From the NCBI GenBank assembly GCA_040954595.2, contig CM082588.2, forward strand, positions 11,098,001 to 11,162,000: DNA of 64,000 nucleotides. The letters run 5' to 3'. A program made the translations under genes and the position numbers. Each line of letters starts with the position of its first letter. Position 1 is the stretch's first letter. This document shows, one piece after another, positions 23,101 through 37,069 of the stretch. The notes below the pieces were generated by a model. The model saw nothing but the letters and a program-made list of their open reading frames with translations, did no database searches and was not told the DNA's origin. This DNA comes from Balanoglossus misakiensis (taxonomy: Eukaryota; Hemichordata).

Positions 23101-24644
23101 AAAAAATGACAAATTTTCGACTTTGCAAAATCTCAAAATTTTTTCGATTTTTGAAAAAAGACATGGGTGAAAATCATCAAAAAATGACAAATTTTCGACT
23201 TTGCAAAATCTCAAAATTTCGTCGATTTTTGAAAAAAATCATGGGGGAAAATCATGAAAAAAATGACAAATTTTCCTCTTTGCAAAATCTCAAAATTTCG
23301 TCGATTTTTAAAAAAAGACATGGGTGAAAATCATCAAAAAATAACAAATTTTCGACTTTGCAAAATCTCAAAATTTCGTCCATTTTTGAAAAAAAATCAT
23401 GGGTAAAAATCATCAAAAAATGACACATTTTCGACTTTGCAAAATCTCAAAATTTCGTCGATTTTTGAAAAAAAATCATGGGTGAAAATCATCAAAAAAT
23501 GACAAATTTTCGTCTTTGCAAAATCTCAAAATTTCGTCCATTTCTGAAAAAAAATTATGGGTAAAAATCATCAAAAATGACAAATTTTCATCTTTGCAAA
23601 ATCTCAAATTTTCTTCGATTATTGAAAAAAAATCATGTTTGAAAATCATCAAAAAATGACAAAATTTTCGACTTTGCAAAATCTCAAAATTTCGTCGATT
23701 TTTGAAAAAAATCATGGGGGAAAATCATCAAAAAATGACAAATTTTCGTCTTTGCAAAATCTCAAAATTTCGTCCATTTTTGAAAAAAAATTATGGGTAA
23801 AAATCATCAAAAATGACAAATTTTCATCTTTGCAAAATCTCAAATTTTCGTCGATTTTTGAAAAAAAATCATGGTTGAAAATCATCAAAAAATGACAAAA
23901 TTTTCGACTTTGCAAAATCTCAACATTTCGTCGATTTTTGAAAAAAATCATGGGTGAAAATCATCAAAAAATGACAATTTTTCGACTTTGCAAAATCTCA
24001 ACATTTCGTCGATTTTTGAAAAAAATCATGGGTGAAAATCATCAAAAAATGACAAATTTTCGACTTCGCAAAATCTCAAAATTTCGTCGATTTTTGAAAA
24101 AAATCATGGGTGAAAATAATCAAAAAATGACAAATTTTCGACTTTGCAAAATCTCAAAATTTCGTCGATTTTTGAAGAAAATCATGGGTGAAAATCATCA
24201 AAAAATGACAAATTTTCGACTTTGCAAAATCTCAAAATTTCGTCGATTTTTGAAAAAAATCATGGGGGAAAATCATCAAAAAATTACAAATTTTCGACTG
24301 CAAAATCTCAAAATTTCGTCGATTTTTGAAAAAATCATGGGTGAAAATCATGAAAAAATGACAAATTTTCGACTTTGCAAAATCTGAAAATTTCGTCGAT
24401 TTTTGAAAAAAATCATGGGGGAAAATGATCAAAAAATGACAAATTTTCGACTGCAAAATCTCAAAATTTCGTCAATTTTGAAAAAAATCATGGTTGAAAA
24501 TCATCAAAAAATGACAATTTTTTTACTGCAAAATCTCAAAATTTCATCGATTTTTGAAAAAAATCATGGGTAAAAATCATCAAAAAATGACACATTTTCG
24601 ACTTTGCAAAATCTCAAAATTTCGTCGATTTTTGACAAAAAATC
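20150..24644 (+). repeat. 3.29-kb unit, copy 1, expanded to 4,495 bp
   Basis: This copy starts near catgggtgaaaa at 20150, and its successor starts near 24645. Landmarks shift by exactly 4,495 up to the middle of the unit, then by 3,290 for the rest, because this copy contains an extra 1,205-bp tandem duplication. Diagnostic variants are aaaatatcaacattt near 21163 and cgtggattttt near 21440. Confidence 0.85.
21338..23747 (+). repeat. 1,205-bp tandem duplication nested in the 3.29-kb unit
   Basis: Copies are about 21338-22542 and 22543-23747, essentially identical. Both carry cgtggattttt (near 21440 and 22645), a cataggtacg short unit, and a doubled monomer of the ttttttcgattttt / aaagacatggg type (near 21850 and 21930, again near 23060 and 23140). 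The next 3.29-kb unit (24645 onward) has only one version of this segment, so the duplication happened in this copy or was lost from the next. Confidence 0.88.
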
Positions 24645-27600
24645 ATGGGTGAAAATCATCAAAAAATGACAAATTTTCGTCTTTGCAAAATCTCAAAATT
24701 TCGTCCATTTCTGAAAAAAAATTATGGGTAAAAATCATCAAAAATGACAAATTTTCATCTTTGCAAAATCTCAAATTTTCGTCGATTTTGAAAAAAATCA
24801 TAGGTACGTCGATTTTTTTAAAAAAAACATGGGTGAAAATCATCAAAAAATGACAAATTTTCGACTGCAAAATCTCAAAATTTCGTCGATTTTTGAAAAA
24901 AAATCATGGGTGAAAAATCATCAAAAAATGACAAATTTTCGACTTTGCAAAATCTCAAAATTTAGTCAATTTTTGAAAAAATCATGGGTGAAAATCATCA
25001 AAAAATGACAAATTTTCGACTTTGCAAAATCTCAAAATTTCGTCGATTTTTGAAAAAAATCATGGGGGAAAATCATCAAAAAATGACAAATTTTCGACTG
25101 CAAAAACTCAAAATTTCATCAATTTTGAAAAAAATCATGGGTGAAAATCATCAAAAAATGACAAATTTTCCTCTTTGCAAAATCTATAAATTTCGTCGAT
25201 TTTTGAAAAATTTTCAACTTTGCAAAATCTCAAAATTTCGTCGATTTTTGAAAAAAATCATGGGTGAAAATCATCAAAAAATGACAAATTTTCGACTTTG
25301 CAAAATCTCAAAATTTCGTCGATTTTTGAAAAAAATCATGGGTGAAAATCATGAAAAAATGACAAATTTTGAAAAAAAAACGGGTGAAAATCATCAAAAA
25401 ATGACACATTTTCGACTTTGCAAAATCTCAAAATTTCGTCCATTTCTGAAAAAAAATTATGGGTAAAAATCATCAAAAATGACAAATTTTCATCTTTGCA
25501 AAATCTCAAATTTTCGTCGATTTTTGAAAAAAAATCATGGTTGAAAATCATCAAAAAATGACAAATTTTCGACTTTGCAAAATCTCAACATTTCGTCGAT
25601 TTTTGAAAAAAATCATGGGTGAAAATCATCAAAAAATGACAATTTTTCGACTTTGCAAAATATCAACATTTCGTCGATTTTTGAAGAAAATCATGGGTGA
25701 AAATCATCAAAAAATGACAAATTTTCGACTTTGCAAAATCTCAAAATTTTTTCGATTTTGAAAAAAATCATAGGTTCGTCGATTTTTAAAAAAAAAACAT
25801 GGGTGAAAATCATCAAAAAATGACACATTTTCGACTTTGCAAAATCTCAAAATTTCGTCGATTTTTGAAAAAAATCATGGGTGAAAATCATCAAAAAATG
25901 ACAAAATTTTCGACTTTGCAAAATCTCAAAATTTCGTGGATTTTTGAAAAAAAATCATGGTTAAAAATCATCAAAAAATGACAAAATTTTCGACTTTGCA
26001 AAATCACAAAATTTCGTCGATTTTGAAAAAAATCATAGGTACGTCGATTTTTTTAAAAAAAACATGGGTGAAAATCATCAAAAAATGACAAATTTTCGAC
26101 TTTGCAAAATCTCAAAATTTCGTCGATTTTTGAAAAAATCATGGGTGAAAATCATCAAAAAATGACAAATTTTCGACTGCAAAATCTCAAAATTTCGTCG
26201 ATTTTTGAAAAAAATCATGGGTGAAAAATCATCAAAAAATGACAAATTTTCGACTTTGCAAAATCTCAAAATTTCGTCAATTTTTGAAGAAAATCATGGG
26301 TGAAAATCATCAAAAAATGACAAATTTTCGACTTTGCAAAATCTCAAAATTTTTTCGATTTTTGAAAAAAGACATGGGTGAAAATCATCAAAAAATGACA
26401 AATTTTCGACTTTGCAAAATCTCAAAATTTTTTCGATTTTGAAAAAAGACATGGGTGAAAATCATCAAAAAATGACAAATTTTCGACTTTGCAAAATCTC
26501 AAAATTTCGTCGATTTTTGAAAAAAATCATGGGGGAAAATCATGAAAAAAATGACAAATTTTCCTCTTTGCAAAATCTCAAAATTTCGTCGATTTTTAAA
26601 AAAAGACATGGGTGAAAATCATCAAAAAATAACAAATTTTCGACTTTGCAAAATCTCAAAATTTCGTCCATTTTTGAAAAAAAATCATGGGTAAAAATCA
26701 TCAAAAAATGACACATTTTCGACTTTGCAAAATCTCAAAATTTCGTCGATTTTTGAAAAAAAATCATGGGTGAAAATCATCAAAAAATGACAAATTTTCG
26801 TCTTTGCAAAATCTCAAAATTTCGTCCATTTCTGAAAAAAAATTATGGGTAAAAATCATCAAAAATGACAAATTTTCATCTTTGCAAAATCTCAAATTTT
26901 CTTCGATTATTGAAAAAAAAATCATGTTTGAAAATCATCAAAAAATGACAAAATTTTCGACTTTGCAAAATCTCAAAATTTCGTCGATTTTTGAAAAAAA
27001 TCATGGGGGAAAATCATCAAAAAATGACAAATTTTCGTCTTTGCAAAATCTCAAAATTTCGTCCATTTTTGAAAAAAAATTATGGGTAAAAATCATCAAA
27101 AATGACAAATTTTCATCTTTGCAAAATCTCAAATTTTCGTCGATTTTTTGAAAAAAAATCATGGTTGAAAATCATCAAAAAATGACAAAATTTTCGACTT
27201 TGCAAAATCTCAACATTTCGTCGATTTTTGAAAAAAATCATGGGTGAAAATCATCAAAAAATGACAATTTTTCGACTTTGCAAAATCTCAACATTTCGTC
27301 GATTTTTGAAAAAAATCATGGGTGAAAATCATCAAAAAATGACAAATTTTCGACTTCGCAAAATCTCAAAATTTCGTCGATTTTTGAAAAAAATCATGGG
27401 TGAAAATAATCAAAAAATGACAAATTTTCGACTTTGCAAAATCTCAAAATTTCGTCGATTTTTGAAGAAAATCATGGGTGAAAATCATCAAAAAATGACA
27501 AATTTTCGACTTTGCAAAATCTCAAAATTTCGTCGATTTTTGAAAAAAATCATGGGGGAAAATCATCAAAAAATTACAAATTTTCGACTGCAAAATCTCA

Positions 27601-27934
27601 AAATTTCGTCGATTTTTGAAAAAATCATGGGTGAAAATCATGAAAAAATGACAAATTTTCGACTTTGCAAAATCTGAAAATTTCGTCGATTTTTGAAAAA
27701 AATCATGGGGGAAAATGATCAAAAAATGACAAATTTTCGACTGCAAAATCTCAAAATTTCGTCAATTTTGAAAAAAATCATGGTTGAAAATCATCAAAAA
27801 ATGACAATTTTTTTACTGCAAAATCTCAAAATTTCATCGATTTTTGAAAAAAATCATGGGTAAAAATCATCAAAAAATGACACATTTTCGACTTTGCAAA
27901 ATCTCAAAATTTCGTCGATTTTTGACAAAAATCA
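24645..27934 (+). repeat. 3.29-kb unit, copy 2
   Basis: It matches copy 1 through the same landmarks: gactgc near 24865, ctataaattt near 25188, aaaatatcaacattt near 25658, cgtggattttt near 25935, ttcttcgattattg near 26897, and a run of ctcaacattt, gacttcgc and aaaataatc monomers near 27270-27410. The 1,205-bp segment is present once. Small changes include one T lost at 26428 and one T gained near 27145. Confidence 0.85.
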
Positions 27935-28736
27935 TGGGTGAAAATCATCAAAAAATGACAAATTTTCGTCTTTGCAAAATCTCAAAATTTCGTCCATTTC
28001 TGAAAAAAAATTATGGGTAAAAATCATCAAAAATGACAAATTTTCATCTTTGCAAAATCTCAAATTTTCGTCGATTTTGAAAAAAATCATAGGTACGTCG
28101 ATTTTTTTAAAAAAAACATGGGTGAAAATCATCAAAAAATGACAAATTTTCGACTTTGCAAAATCTCAAAATTTCGTCGATTTTTGAAAAAAATCATGGG
28201 TGAAAATCATCAAAAAATGACAAATTTTCGACTTTGCAAAATCTCAAAATTTCGTCGATTTTTGAAAAAAATCATGGGTGAAAATCATGAAAAAATGACA
28301 AATTTTGAAAAAAAAAACGGGTGAAAATCATCAAAAAATGACACATTTTCGACTTTGCAAAATCTCAAAATTTCGTCCATTTCTGAAAAAAAATTATGGG
28401 TAAAAATCATCAAAAATGACAAATTTTCATCTTTGCAAAATCTCAAATTTTCGTCGATTTTTGAAAAAAAATCATGGTTGAAAATCATCAAAAAATGACA
28501 AAATTTTCGACTTTGCAAAATCTCAACATTTCGTCGATTTTTGAAAAAAATCATGGGTGAAAATCATCAAAAAATGACAATTTTTCGACTTTGCAAAATC
28601 TCAACATTTCGTCGATTTTTGAAGAAAATCATGGGTGAAAATCATCAAAAAATGACAAATTTTCGACTTTGCAAAATCTCAAAATTTTTTCGATTTTGAA
28701 AAAAATCATAGGTTCGTCGATTTTTAAAAAAAAAAC
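27935..28736 (+). repeat. 3.29-kb unit, copy 3, with internal deletion
   Basis: The unit starts again near 27935 and loses register: homologous landmarks shift by 3,289 at first and by about 2,938 by 28737, so about 350 bp is missing around 28140-28290. The sequence here has the ctcaacattt form near 28605 where copies 1 and 2 have the private tatcaacattt form. Confidence 0.7.
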
Positions 28737-31243
28737 ATGGGTGAAAATCATCAAAAAATGACACATTTTCGACTTTGCAAAATCTCAAAATTTCGTCGAT
28801 TTTTGAAAAAAATCATGGGTGAAAATCATCAAAAAATGACAAAATTTTCGACTTTGCAAAATCTCAAAATTTCGTCGATTTTTGAAAAAAAATCATGGTT
28901 AAAAATCATCAAAAAATGACAAAATTTTCGACTTTGCAAAATCACAAAATTTCGTCGATTTTGAAAAAAATCATAGGTACGTCGATTTTTTTAAAAAAAA
29001 CATGGGTGAAAATCATCAAAAAATGACAAATTTTCGACTTTGCAAAATCTCAAAATTTCGTCGATTTTTGAAAAAATCATGGGTGAAAATCATCAAAAAA
29101 TGACAAATTTTCGACTGCAAAATCTCAAAATTTCGTCGATTTTTGAAAAAAAATCATGGGTGAAAAATCATCAAAAAATGACAAATTTTCGACTTTGCAA
29201 AATCTCAAAATTTCGTCAATTTTTGAAGAAATCATGGGTGAAAATCATCAAAAAATGACAAATTTTCGACTTTGCAAAATCTCAAAATTTTTTCGATTTT
29301 TGAAAAAAGACATGGGTGAAAATCATCAAAAAATGACAAATTTTCGACTTTGCAAAATCTCAAAATTTCGTCGATTTTTTGAAAAAATCATGGGTGAAAA
29401 TCATCAAAAAATGACAAATTTTCGACTGCAAAATCTCAAAATTTCGTCGATTTTTGAAAAAAAATCATGGGTGAAAAATCATCAAAAAATGACAAATTTT
29501 CGACTTTGCAAAATCTCAAAATTTAGTCAATTTTTGAAAAAATCATGGGTGAAAATCATCAAAAAATGACAAATTTTCATGTTTGCAAAATCTCAAAATT
29601 TCGTCGGTTTTTGAAAAATAATATGGGTGAAAATCATCAAAAAATGACAAATTTTCGACTGCAAAAACTCAAAATTTCATCAATTTTGAAAAAAATCATG
29701 GGTGAAAATCATCAAAAAATGACAAATTTTCCTCTTTGCAAAATCTATAAATTTCGTCGATTTTTGAAAAATTTTCAACTTTGCAAAATCTCAAAATTTC
29801 GTCGATTTTTGAAAAAAATCATGGGGGAAAATCATCAAAAAATGACACATTTTCGACTTTGCAAAATCTCAAAATTTCGTCGATTTTTGAAAAAAAATCA
29901 TGGGTGAAAATCATCAAAAAATGACAAATTTTGAAAAAAAACGGGTGAAAATCATCAAAAAATGACACATTTTCGACTTTGCAAAATCTCAAAATTTCGT
30001 CGATTTTTGAAAAAATCATGGGTGAAAATCATCAAAAAATGCCAAATTTTCGACTGCAAAATCTCAAAATTTCGTCGATTTTTGAAAAAAAATCATGGGT
30101 GAAAAATCATCAAAAAATGACAAATTTTCGACTTTGCAAAATCTCAAAATTTCGTCGATTTTTGAAAAAAATCATGGGGGAAAATCATGAAAAAAATGAC
30201 AAATTTTCCTCTTTGCAAAATCTCAAAATTTCGTCGATTTTTAAAAAAAGACATGGGTGAAAATCATCAAAAAATAACAAATTTTCGACTTTGCAAAATC
30301 TCAAAATTTCGTCCATTTTTGAAAAAAAATCATGGGTAAAAATCATCAAAAAATGACACATTTTCGACTTTGCAAAATCTCAAAATTTCGTCGATTTTTG
30401 AAAAAAATCATGGGTGAAAATCATCAAAAAATGACAAATTTTCGTCTTTGCAAAATCTCAAAATTTCGTCCATTTCTGAAAAAAAATTATGGGTAAAAAT
30501 CATCAAAAATGACAAATTTTCATCTTTGCAAAATCTCAAATTTTCGTCGATTTTGAAAAAAATCATAGGTACGTCGATTTTTTTAAAAAAAACATGGGTG
30601 AAAATCATCAAAAAATGACAAATTTTCGACTTTGCAAAATCTCAAAATTTCGTCGATTTTTGAAAAAATCATGGGTGAAAATCATCAAAAAATGACAAAT
30701 TTTCGACTGCAAAATCTCAAAATTTCGTCGATTTTTGAAAAAAAATCATGGGTGAAAAATCATCAAAAAATGACAAATTTTCGACTTTGCAAAATCTCAA
30801 AATTTAGTCAATTTTTGAAAAAATCATGGGTGAAAATCATCAAAAAATGACACATTTTCGACTTTGCAAAATCTCAAAATTTCGTCCATTTCTGAAAAAA
30901 AATTATGGGTAAAAATCATCAAAAATGACAAATTTTCATCTTTGCAAAATCTCAAATTTTCGTCGATTTTTGAAAAAAAATCATGGTTGAAAATCATCAA
31001 AAAATGACAAAATTTTCGACTTTGCAAAATCTCAACATTTCGTCGATTTTTGAAAAAATCATGGGTGAAAATCATCAAAAAATGACAATTTTTCGACTTT
31101 GCAAAATCTCAACATTTCGTCGATTTTTGAAGAAAATCATGGGTGAAAATCATCAAAAAATGACAAATTTTCGACTTTGCAAAATCTCAAAATTTTTTCG
31201 ATTTTGAAAAAAATCATAGGTTCGTCGATTTTTTAAAAAAAAA
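28737..31243 (+). repeat. 2,507-bp unit
   Basis: Landmarks at 28737, 29040, 29545, 29979, 30408 and 30632 recur at 31244, 31549, 32053, 32486, 32916 and 33139, an offset of 2,507-2,509. The unit contains a cataggttcg and two cataggtacg short units and one 0.91-kb composite module. The second copy is less clean, with several single-base losses between 31,450 and 32,340. Confidence 0.82.
29351..30260 (+). repeat. 0.91-kb composite module, copy 3 of 7
   Basis: It has the same monomer order as the module at 481-1389. Private marks are an extra T in the gattttttg run near 29372 and aatgccaaatttt near 30040. Confidence 0.82.
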
Positions 31244-31858
31244 CATGGGTGAAAATCATCAAAAAATGACACATTTTCGACTTTGCAAAATCTCAAAATT
31301 TCGTCGATTTTTGAAAAAAATCATGGGTGAAAATCATCAAAAAATGACAAAATTTTCGACTTTGCAAAATCTCAAAATTTTCGTCGATTTTTGAAAAAAA
31401 ATCATGGTTAAAAATCATCAAAAAATGACAAAATTTTCGACTTTGCAAAATCACAAAATTTCGGTCATTTTGAAAAAAAATCATAGGTACGTCGATTTTT
31501 TAAAAAAAACATGGGTGAAAATCATCAAAAAATGACAAATTTTCGACTTTGCAAAATCTCATAATTTCGTCGATTTTTGAAAAAATCATGGGTGAAAATC
31601 ATCAAAAAATGACAATTTTCGACTGCAAAATCTCAAAATTTCGTCGATTTTTGAAAAAAAAATCATGGGTGAAAAATCATCAAAAAATGACAATTTTCGA
31701 CTTTGCAAAATCTCAAAATTTCGTCAATTTTTGAAGAAAATCATGGGTGAAAATCATCAAAAAATCACAAATTTTCGACTTTGCAAAATCTCAAAATTTT
31801 TTCGATTTTTGAAAAAAGACATGGGTGAAAATCATCAAAAAATGACAAATTTTCGACT

Positions 31859-32767
31859 TTGCAAAATCTCAAAATTTCGTCGATTTTTGAAAAAATCATG
31901 GGTGAAAATCATCAAAAAATGACAAATTTTCGACTGCAAAATCTCAAAATTTCGTCGATTTTTGAAAAAAAATCATGGGTGAAAAATCATCAAAAAATGA
32001 CAAAATTTTCGACTTTCCAAATCTCAAAATTTAGTCAATTTTTGAAAAAATCATGGGTGAAAATCATCAAAAAATGACAAATTTTCATGTTTGCAAAATC
32101 TCAAAATTTCGTCGGTTTTTGAAAATAATATGGGTGAAAATCATCAAAAAATGACAAATTTTCGACTGCAAAAACTCAAAATTTCATCAATTTTGAAAAA
32201 AATCATGGGTGAAAATCATCAAAAAATGACAAATTTTCCTCTTTGCAAAATCTATAAATTTCGTCGATTTTTGAAAAATTTTCAACTTTGCAAAATCTCA
32301 AAATTTCGTCGATTTTTGAAAAAAATCATGGGGAAAATCATCAAAAAATGACACATTTTCGACTTTGCAAAATCTCAAAATTTCGTCGATTTTTGAAAAA
32401 AAATCATGGGTGAAAATCATCAAAAAATGACAAATTTTGAAAAAAAAACGGGTGAAAATCATCAAAAAATGACACATTTTCGACTTTGCAAAATCTCAAA
32501 ATTTCGTCGATTTTTGAAAAAATCATGGGTGAAAATCATCAAAAAATGACAAATTTTCGACTGCAAAATCTCAAAATTTCGTCGATTTTTGAAAAAAAAT
32601 CATGTGTGAAAAATCATCAAAAAATGACAAATTTTCGACTTTGCAAAATCTCAAAATTTCGTCGATTTTTGAAAAAAATCATGGGGGAAAATCATGAAAA
32701 AAATGACAAATTTTCCTCTTTGCAAAATCTCAAAATTTCGTCGATTTTTAAAAAAAGACATGGGTGA
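31859..32767 (+). repeat. 0.91-kb composite module, copy 4 of 7
   Basis: It carries ctttccaaatctc near 32014, a shortened gaaaataatatggg near 32122, catggggaaaa (one G missing) near 32328 and catgtgtgaaaa near 32602. The single-base losses suggest either drift or local sequencing error. Confidence 0.82.
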
Positions 32768-33924
32768 AAATCATCAAAAAATAACAAATTTTCGACTTTG
32801 CAAAATCTCAAAATTTCGTCCATTTTTGAAAAAAAATCATGGGTAAAAATCATCAAAAAATGACACATTTTCGACTTTGCAAAATCTCAAAATTTCGTCG
32901 ATTTTTGAAAAAAAATCATGGGTGAAAATCAACAAAAAATGACAAATTTTCGTCTTTGCAAAATCTCAAAATTTCGTCCATTTCTGAAAAAAAATTATGG
33001 GTAAAAATCATCAAAAATGACAAATTTTCATCTTTGCAAAATCTCAAATTTTCGTCGATTTTGAAAAAAATCATAGGTACGTCGATTTTTTTAAAAAAAC
33101 ATGGGTGAAAATCATCAAAAAATGACAAATTTTCGACTTTGCAAAATCTCAAAATTTCGTCGATTTTTGAAAAAATCATGGGTGAAAATCATCAAAAAAT
33201 GACAAATTTTCGACTGCAAAATCTCAAAATTTCGTCGATTTTTGAAAAAAAATCATGGGTGAAAAATCATCAAAAAATGACAAATTTTCGACTTTGCAAA
33301 ATCTCAAAATTTAGTCAATTTTTGAAAAAATCATGGGTGAAAATCATCAAAAAATGACAAATTTTCGACTTTGCAAAATCTCAAAATTTCGTCGATTTTT
33401 GAAAAAAATCATGGGGGAAAATCATCAAAAAATGACAAATTTTCGACTGCAAAAACTCAAAATTTCATCAATTTTGAAAAAAATCATGGGTGAAAATCAT
33501 CAAAAAATGACAAATTTTCCTCTTTGCAAAATCTATAAATTTCGTCGATTTTTGAAAAATTTTCAACTTTGCAAAATCTCAAAATTTCGTCGATTTTTGA
33601 AAAAAATCATGGGGGAAAATCATCAAAAAATGACACATTTTCGACTTTGCGAAAATCTCAAAATTTCGTCGATTTTTGAAAAAAAATCATGGGTGAAAAT
33701 CATCAAAAAATGACAAATTTTGAAAAAAAACGGGTGAAAATCATCAAAAAATGACACATTTTCGACTTTGCAAAATCTCAAAATTTCGTCGATTTTTGAA
33801 AAAAAATCATGGGTGAAAATCATCAAAAAATGACAAATTTTCGACTTTGCAAAATCTCAAAATTTTTTCGATTTTTGAAAAAAGACATGGGTGAAAATCA
33901 TCAAAAAATGACAAATTTTCGACT

Positions 33925-34833
33925 TTGCAAAATCTCAAAATTTCGTCGATTTTTGAAAAAATCATGGGTGAAAATCATCAAAAAATGACAAATTTTCGAC
34001 TGCAAAATCTCAAAATTTCGTCGATTTTTGAAAAAAAATCATGGGTGAAAAATCATCAAAAAATGACAAATTTTCGACTTTCCAAATCTCAAAATTTAGT
34101 CAATTTTTGAAAAAATCATGGGTGAAAATCATCAAAAAATGACAAATTTTCATGTTTGCAAAATCTCAAAATTTCGTCGGTTTTTGAAAAATAATATGGG
34201 TGAAAATCATCAAAAAATGACAAATTTTCGACTGCAAAAACTCAAAATTTCATCAATTTTGAAAAAAATCATGGGTGAAAATCATCAAAAAATGACAAAT
34301 TTTCCTCTTTGCAAAATCTATAAATTTCGTCGATTTTTGAAAAATTTTCAACTTTGCAAAATCTCAAAATTTCGTCGATTTTTGAAAAAAATCATGGGGG
34401 AAAATCATCAAAAAATGACACATTTTCGACTTTGCAAAATCTCAAAATTTCGTCGATTTTTGAAAAAAAATCATGGGTGAAAATCATCAAAAAATGACAA
34501 ATTTTGAAAAAAAACGGGTGAAAATCATCAAAAAATGACACATTTTCGACTTTGCAAAATCTCAAAATTTCGTCGATTTTTGAAAAAATCATGGGTGAAA
34601 ATCATCAAAAAATGACAAATTTTCGACTGCAAAATCTCAAAATTTCGTCGATTTTTGAAAAAAAATCATGGGTGAAAAATCATCAAAAAATGACAAATTT
34701 TCGACTTTGCAAAATCTCAAAATTTCGTCGATTTTTGAAAAAAATCATGGGGGAAAATCATGAAAAAAATGACAAATTTTCCTCTTTGCAAAATCTCAAA
34801 ATTTCGTCGATTTTTAAAAAAAGACATGGGTGA
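33925..34833 (+). repeat. 0.91-kb composite module, copy 5 of 7
   Basis: It shares ctttccaaatctc (near 34079), including the same lost A, with copy 4. Otherwise it matches the standard module and lacks copy 4's other indels. Confidence 0.83.
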
Positions 34834-35871
34834 AAATCATCAAAAAATAACAAATTTTCGACTTTGCAAAATCTCAAAATTTCGTCCATTTTTGAAAAAA
34901 AATCATGGGTAAAAATCATCAAAAAATGACACATTTTCGACTTTGCAAAATCTCAAAATTTCGTCGATTTTTGAAAAAAAATCATGGGTGAAAATCAACA
35001 AAAAATGACAAATTTTCGTCTTTGCAAAATCTCAAAATTTCGTCCATTTCTGAAAAAAAATTATGGGTAAAAATCATCAAAAATGACAAATTTTCATCTT
35101 TGCAAAATCTCAAATTTTCGTCGATTTTGAAAAAAATCATAGGTACGTCGATTTTTTTAAAAAAAACATGGGTGAAAATCATCAAAAAATGACAAATTTT
35201 CGACTTTGCAAAATCTCAAAATTTCGTCGATTTTTGAAAAAATCATGGGTGAAAATCATCAAAAAATGACAAATTTTCGACTGCAAAATCTCAAAATTTC
35301 GTCGATTTTTGAAAAAAAATCATGGGTGAAAAATCATCAAAAAATGACAAATTTTCGACTTTGCAAAATCTCAAAATTTAGTCAATTTTTGAAAAAATCA
35401 TGGGTGAAAATCATCAAAAAATGACAAATTTTCGACTTTGCAAAATCTCAAAATTTCGTCGATTTTTGAAAAAAATCATGGGGGAAAATCATCAAAAAAT
35501 GACAAATTTTCGACTGCAAAAACTCAAAATTTCATCAATTTTGAAAAAAATCATGGGTGAAAATCATCAAAAAATGACAAATTTTCCTCTTTGCAAAATC
35601 TATAAATTTCGTCGATTTTTGAAAAATTTTCAACTTTGCAAAATCTCAAAATTTCGTCGATTTTTGAAAAAAAATCATGGGTGAAAAATCATCAAAAAAT
35701 GACAAATTTTCGACTTTGCAAAATCTCAAAATTTCGTCAATTTTTGAAGAAAATCATGGGTGAAAATCATCAAAAAATGACAAATTTTCGACTTTGCAAA
35801 ATCTCAAAATTTTTTCGATTTTTGAAAAAAGACATGGGTGAAAATCATCAAAAAATGACAAATTTTCGACT

Positions 35872-36703
35872 TTGCAAAATCTCAAAATTTCGTCGATTTT
35901 TGAAAAAATCATGGGTGAAAATCATCAAAAAATGACAAATTTTCGACTGCAAAATCTCAAAATTTCGTCGATTTTTGAAAAAAAATCATGGGTGAAAAAT
36001 CATCAAAAAATGACAAATTTTCGACTTTCCAAAATCTCAAAATTTAGTCAATTTTTGAAAAAAATCATGGGTGAAAATCATCAAAAAATGACAAATTTTC
36101 ATGTTTGCAAAATCTCAAAATTTCGTCGGTTTTTGAAAAATAATATGGGTGAAAATCATCAAAAAATGACAAATTTTCGACTGCAAAAACTCAAAATTTC
36201 ATCAATTTTGAAAAAAATCATGGGTGAAAATCATCAAAAAATGACAAATTTTCCTCTTTGCAAAATCTATAAATTTCGTCGATTTTTGAAAAATTTTCAA
36301 CTTTGCAAAATCTCAAAATTTCGTCGATTTTTGAAAAAAATCATGGGGGAAAATCATCAAAAAATGACACATTTTCGACTTTGCAAAATCTCAAAATTTC
36401 GTCGATTTTTGAAAAAAAATCATGGGTGAAAATCATCAAAAAATGACAAATTTTGAAAAAAACGGGTGAAAATCATCAAAAAATGACACATTTTCGACTT
36501 TGCAAAATCTCAAAATTTCGTCGATTTTTGAAAAAATCATGGGTGAAAATCATCAAAAAATGACAAATTTTCGACTTTGCAAAATCTCAAAATTTCGTCG
36601 ATTTTTGAAAAAAATCATGGGGGAAAATCATGAAAAAAATGACAAATTTTCCTCTTTGCAAAATCTCAAAATTTCGTCGATTTTTAAAAGAAGACATGGG
36701 TGA
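35872..36703 (+). repeat. 0.83-kb shortened composite module, copy 6 of 7
   Basis: This copy is about 78 bp shorter, having lost one monomer near 36560-36580. It has ctttccaaaatctc near 36026 (the change of copies 4 and 5 without the A loss) and aaaagaagac near 36686, otherwise seen only in copy 1 near 1374. That mosaic pattern suggests exchange between distant copies. Confidence 0.8.
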
Positions 36704-37069
36704 AAATCATCAAAAAATAACAAATTTTCGACTTTGCAAAATCTCAAAATTTCGTCCATTTTTGAAAAAAAATCATGGGTAAAAATCATCAAAAAATGAC
36801 ACATTTTCGACTTTGCAAAATCTCAAAATTTCGTCGATTTTTGAAAAAAAATCATGGGTGAAAATCATCAAAAAATGACAAATTTTCGTCTTTGCAAAAT
36901 CTCAAAATTTCGTCCATTTCTGAAAAAAAATTATGGGTAAAAATCATCAAAAATGACAAATTTTCATCTTTGCAAAATCTCAAATTTTCGTCGATTTTGA
37001 AAAAAATCATAGGTACGTCGATTTTTTTAAAAAAAACATGGGTGAAAATCATCAAAAAATGACAAATTT

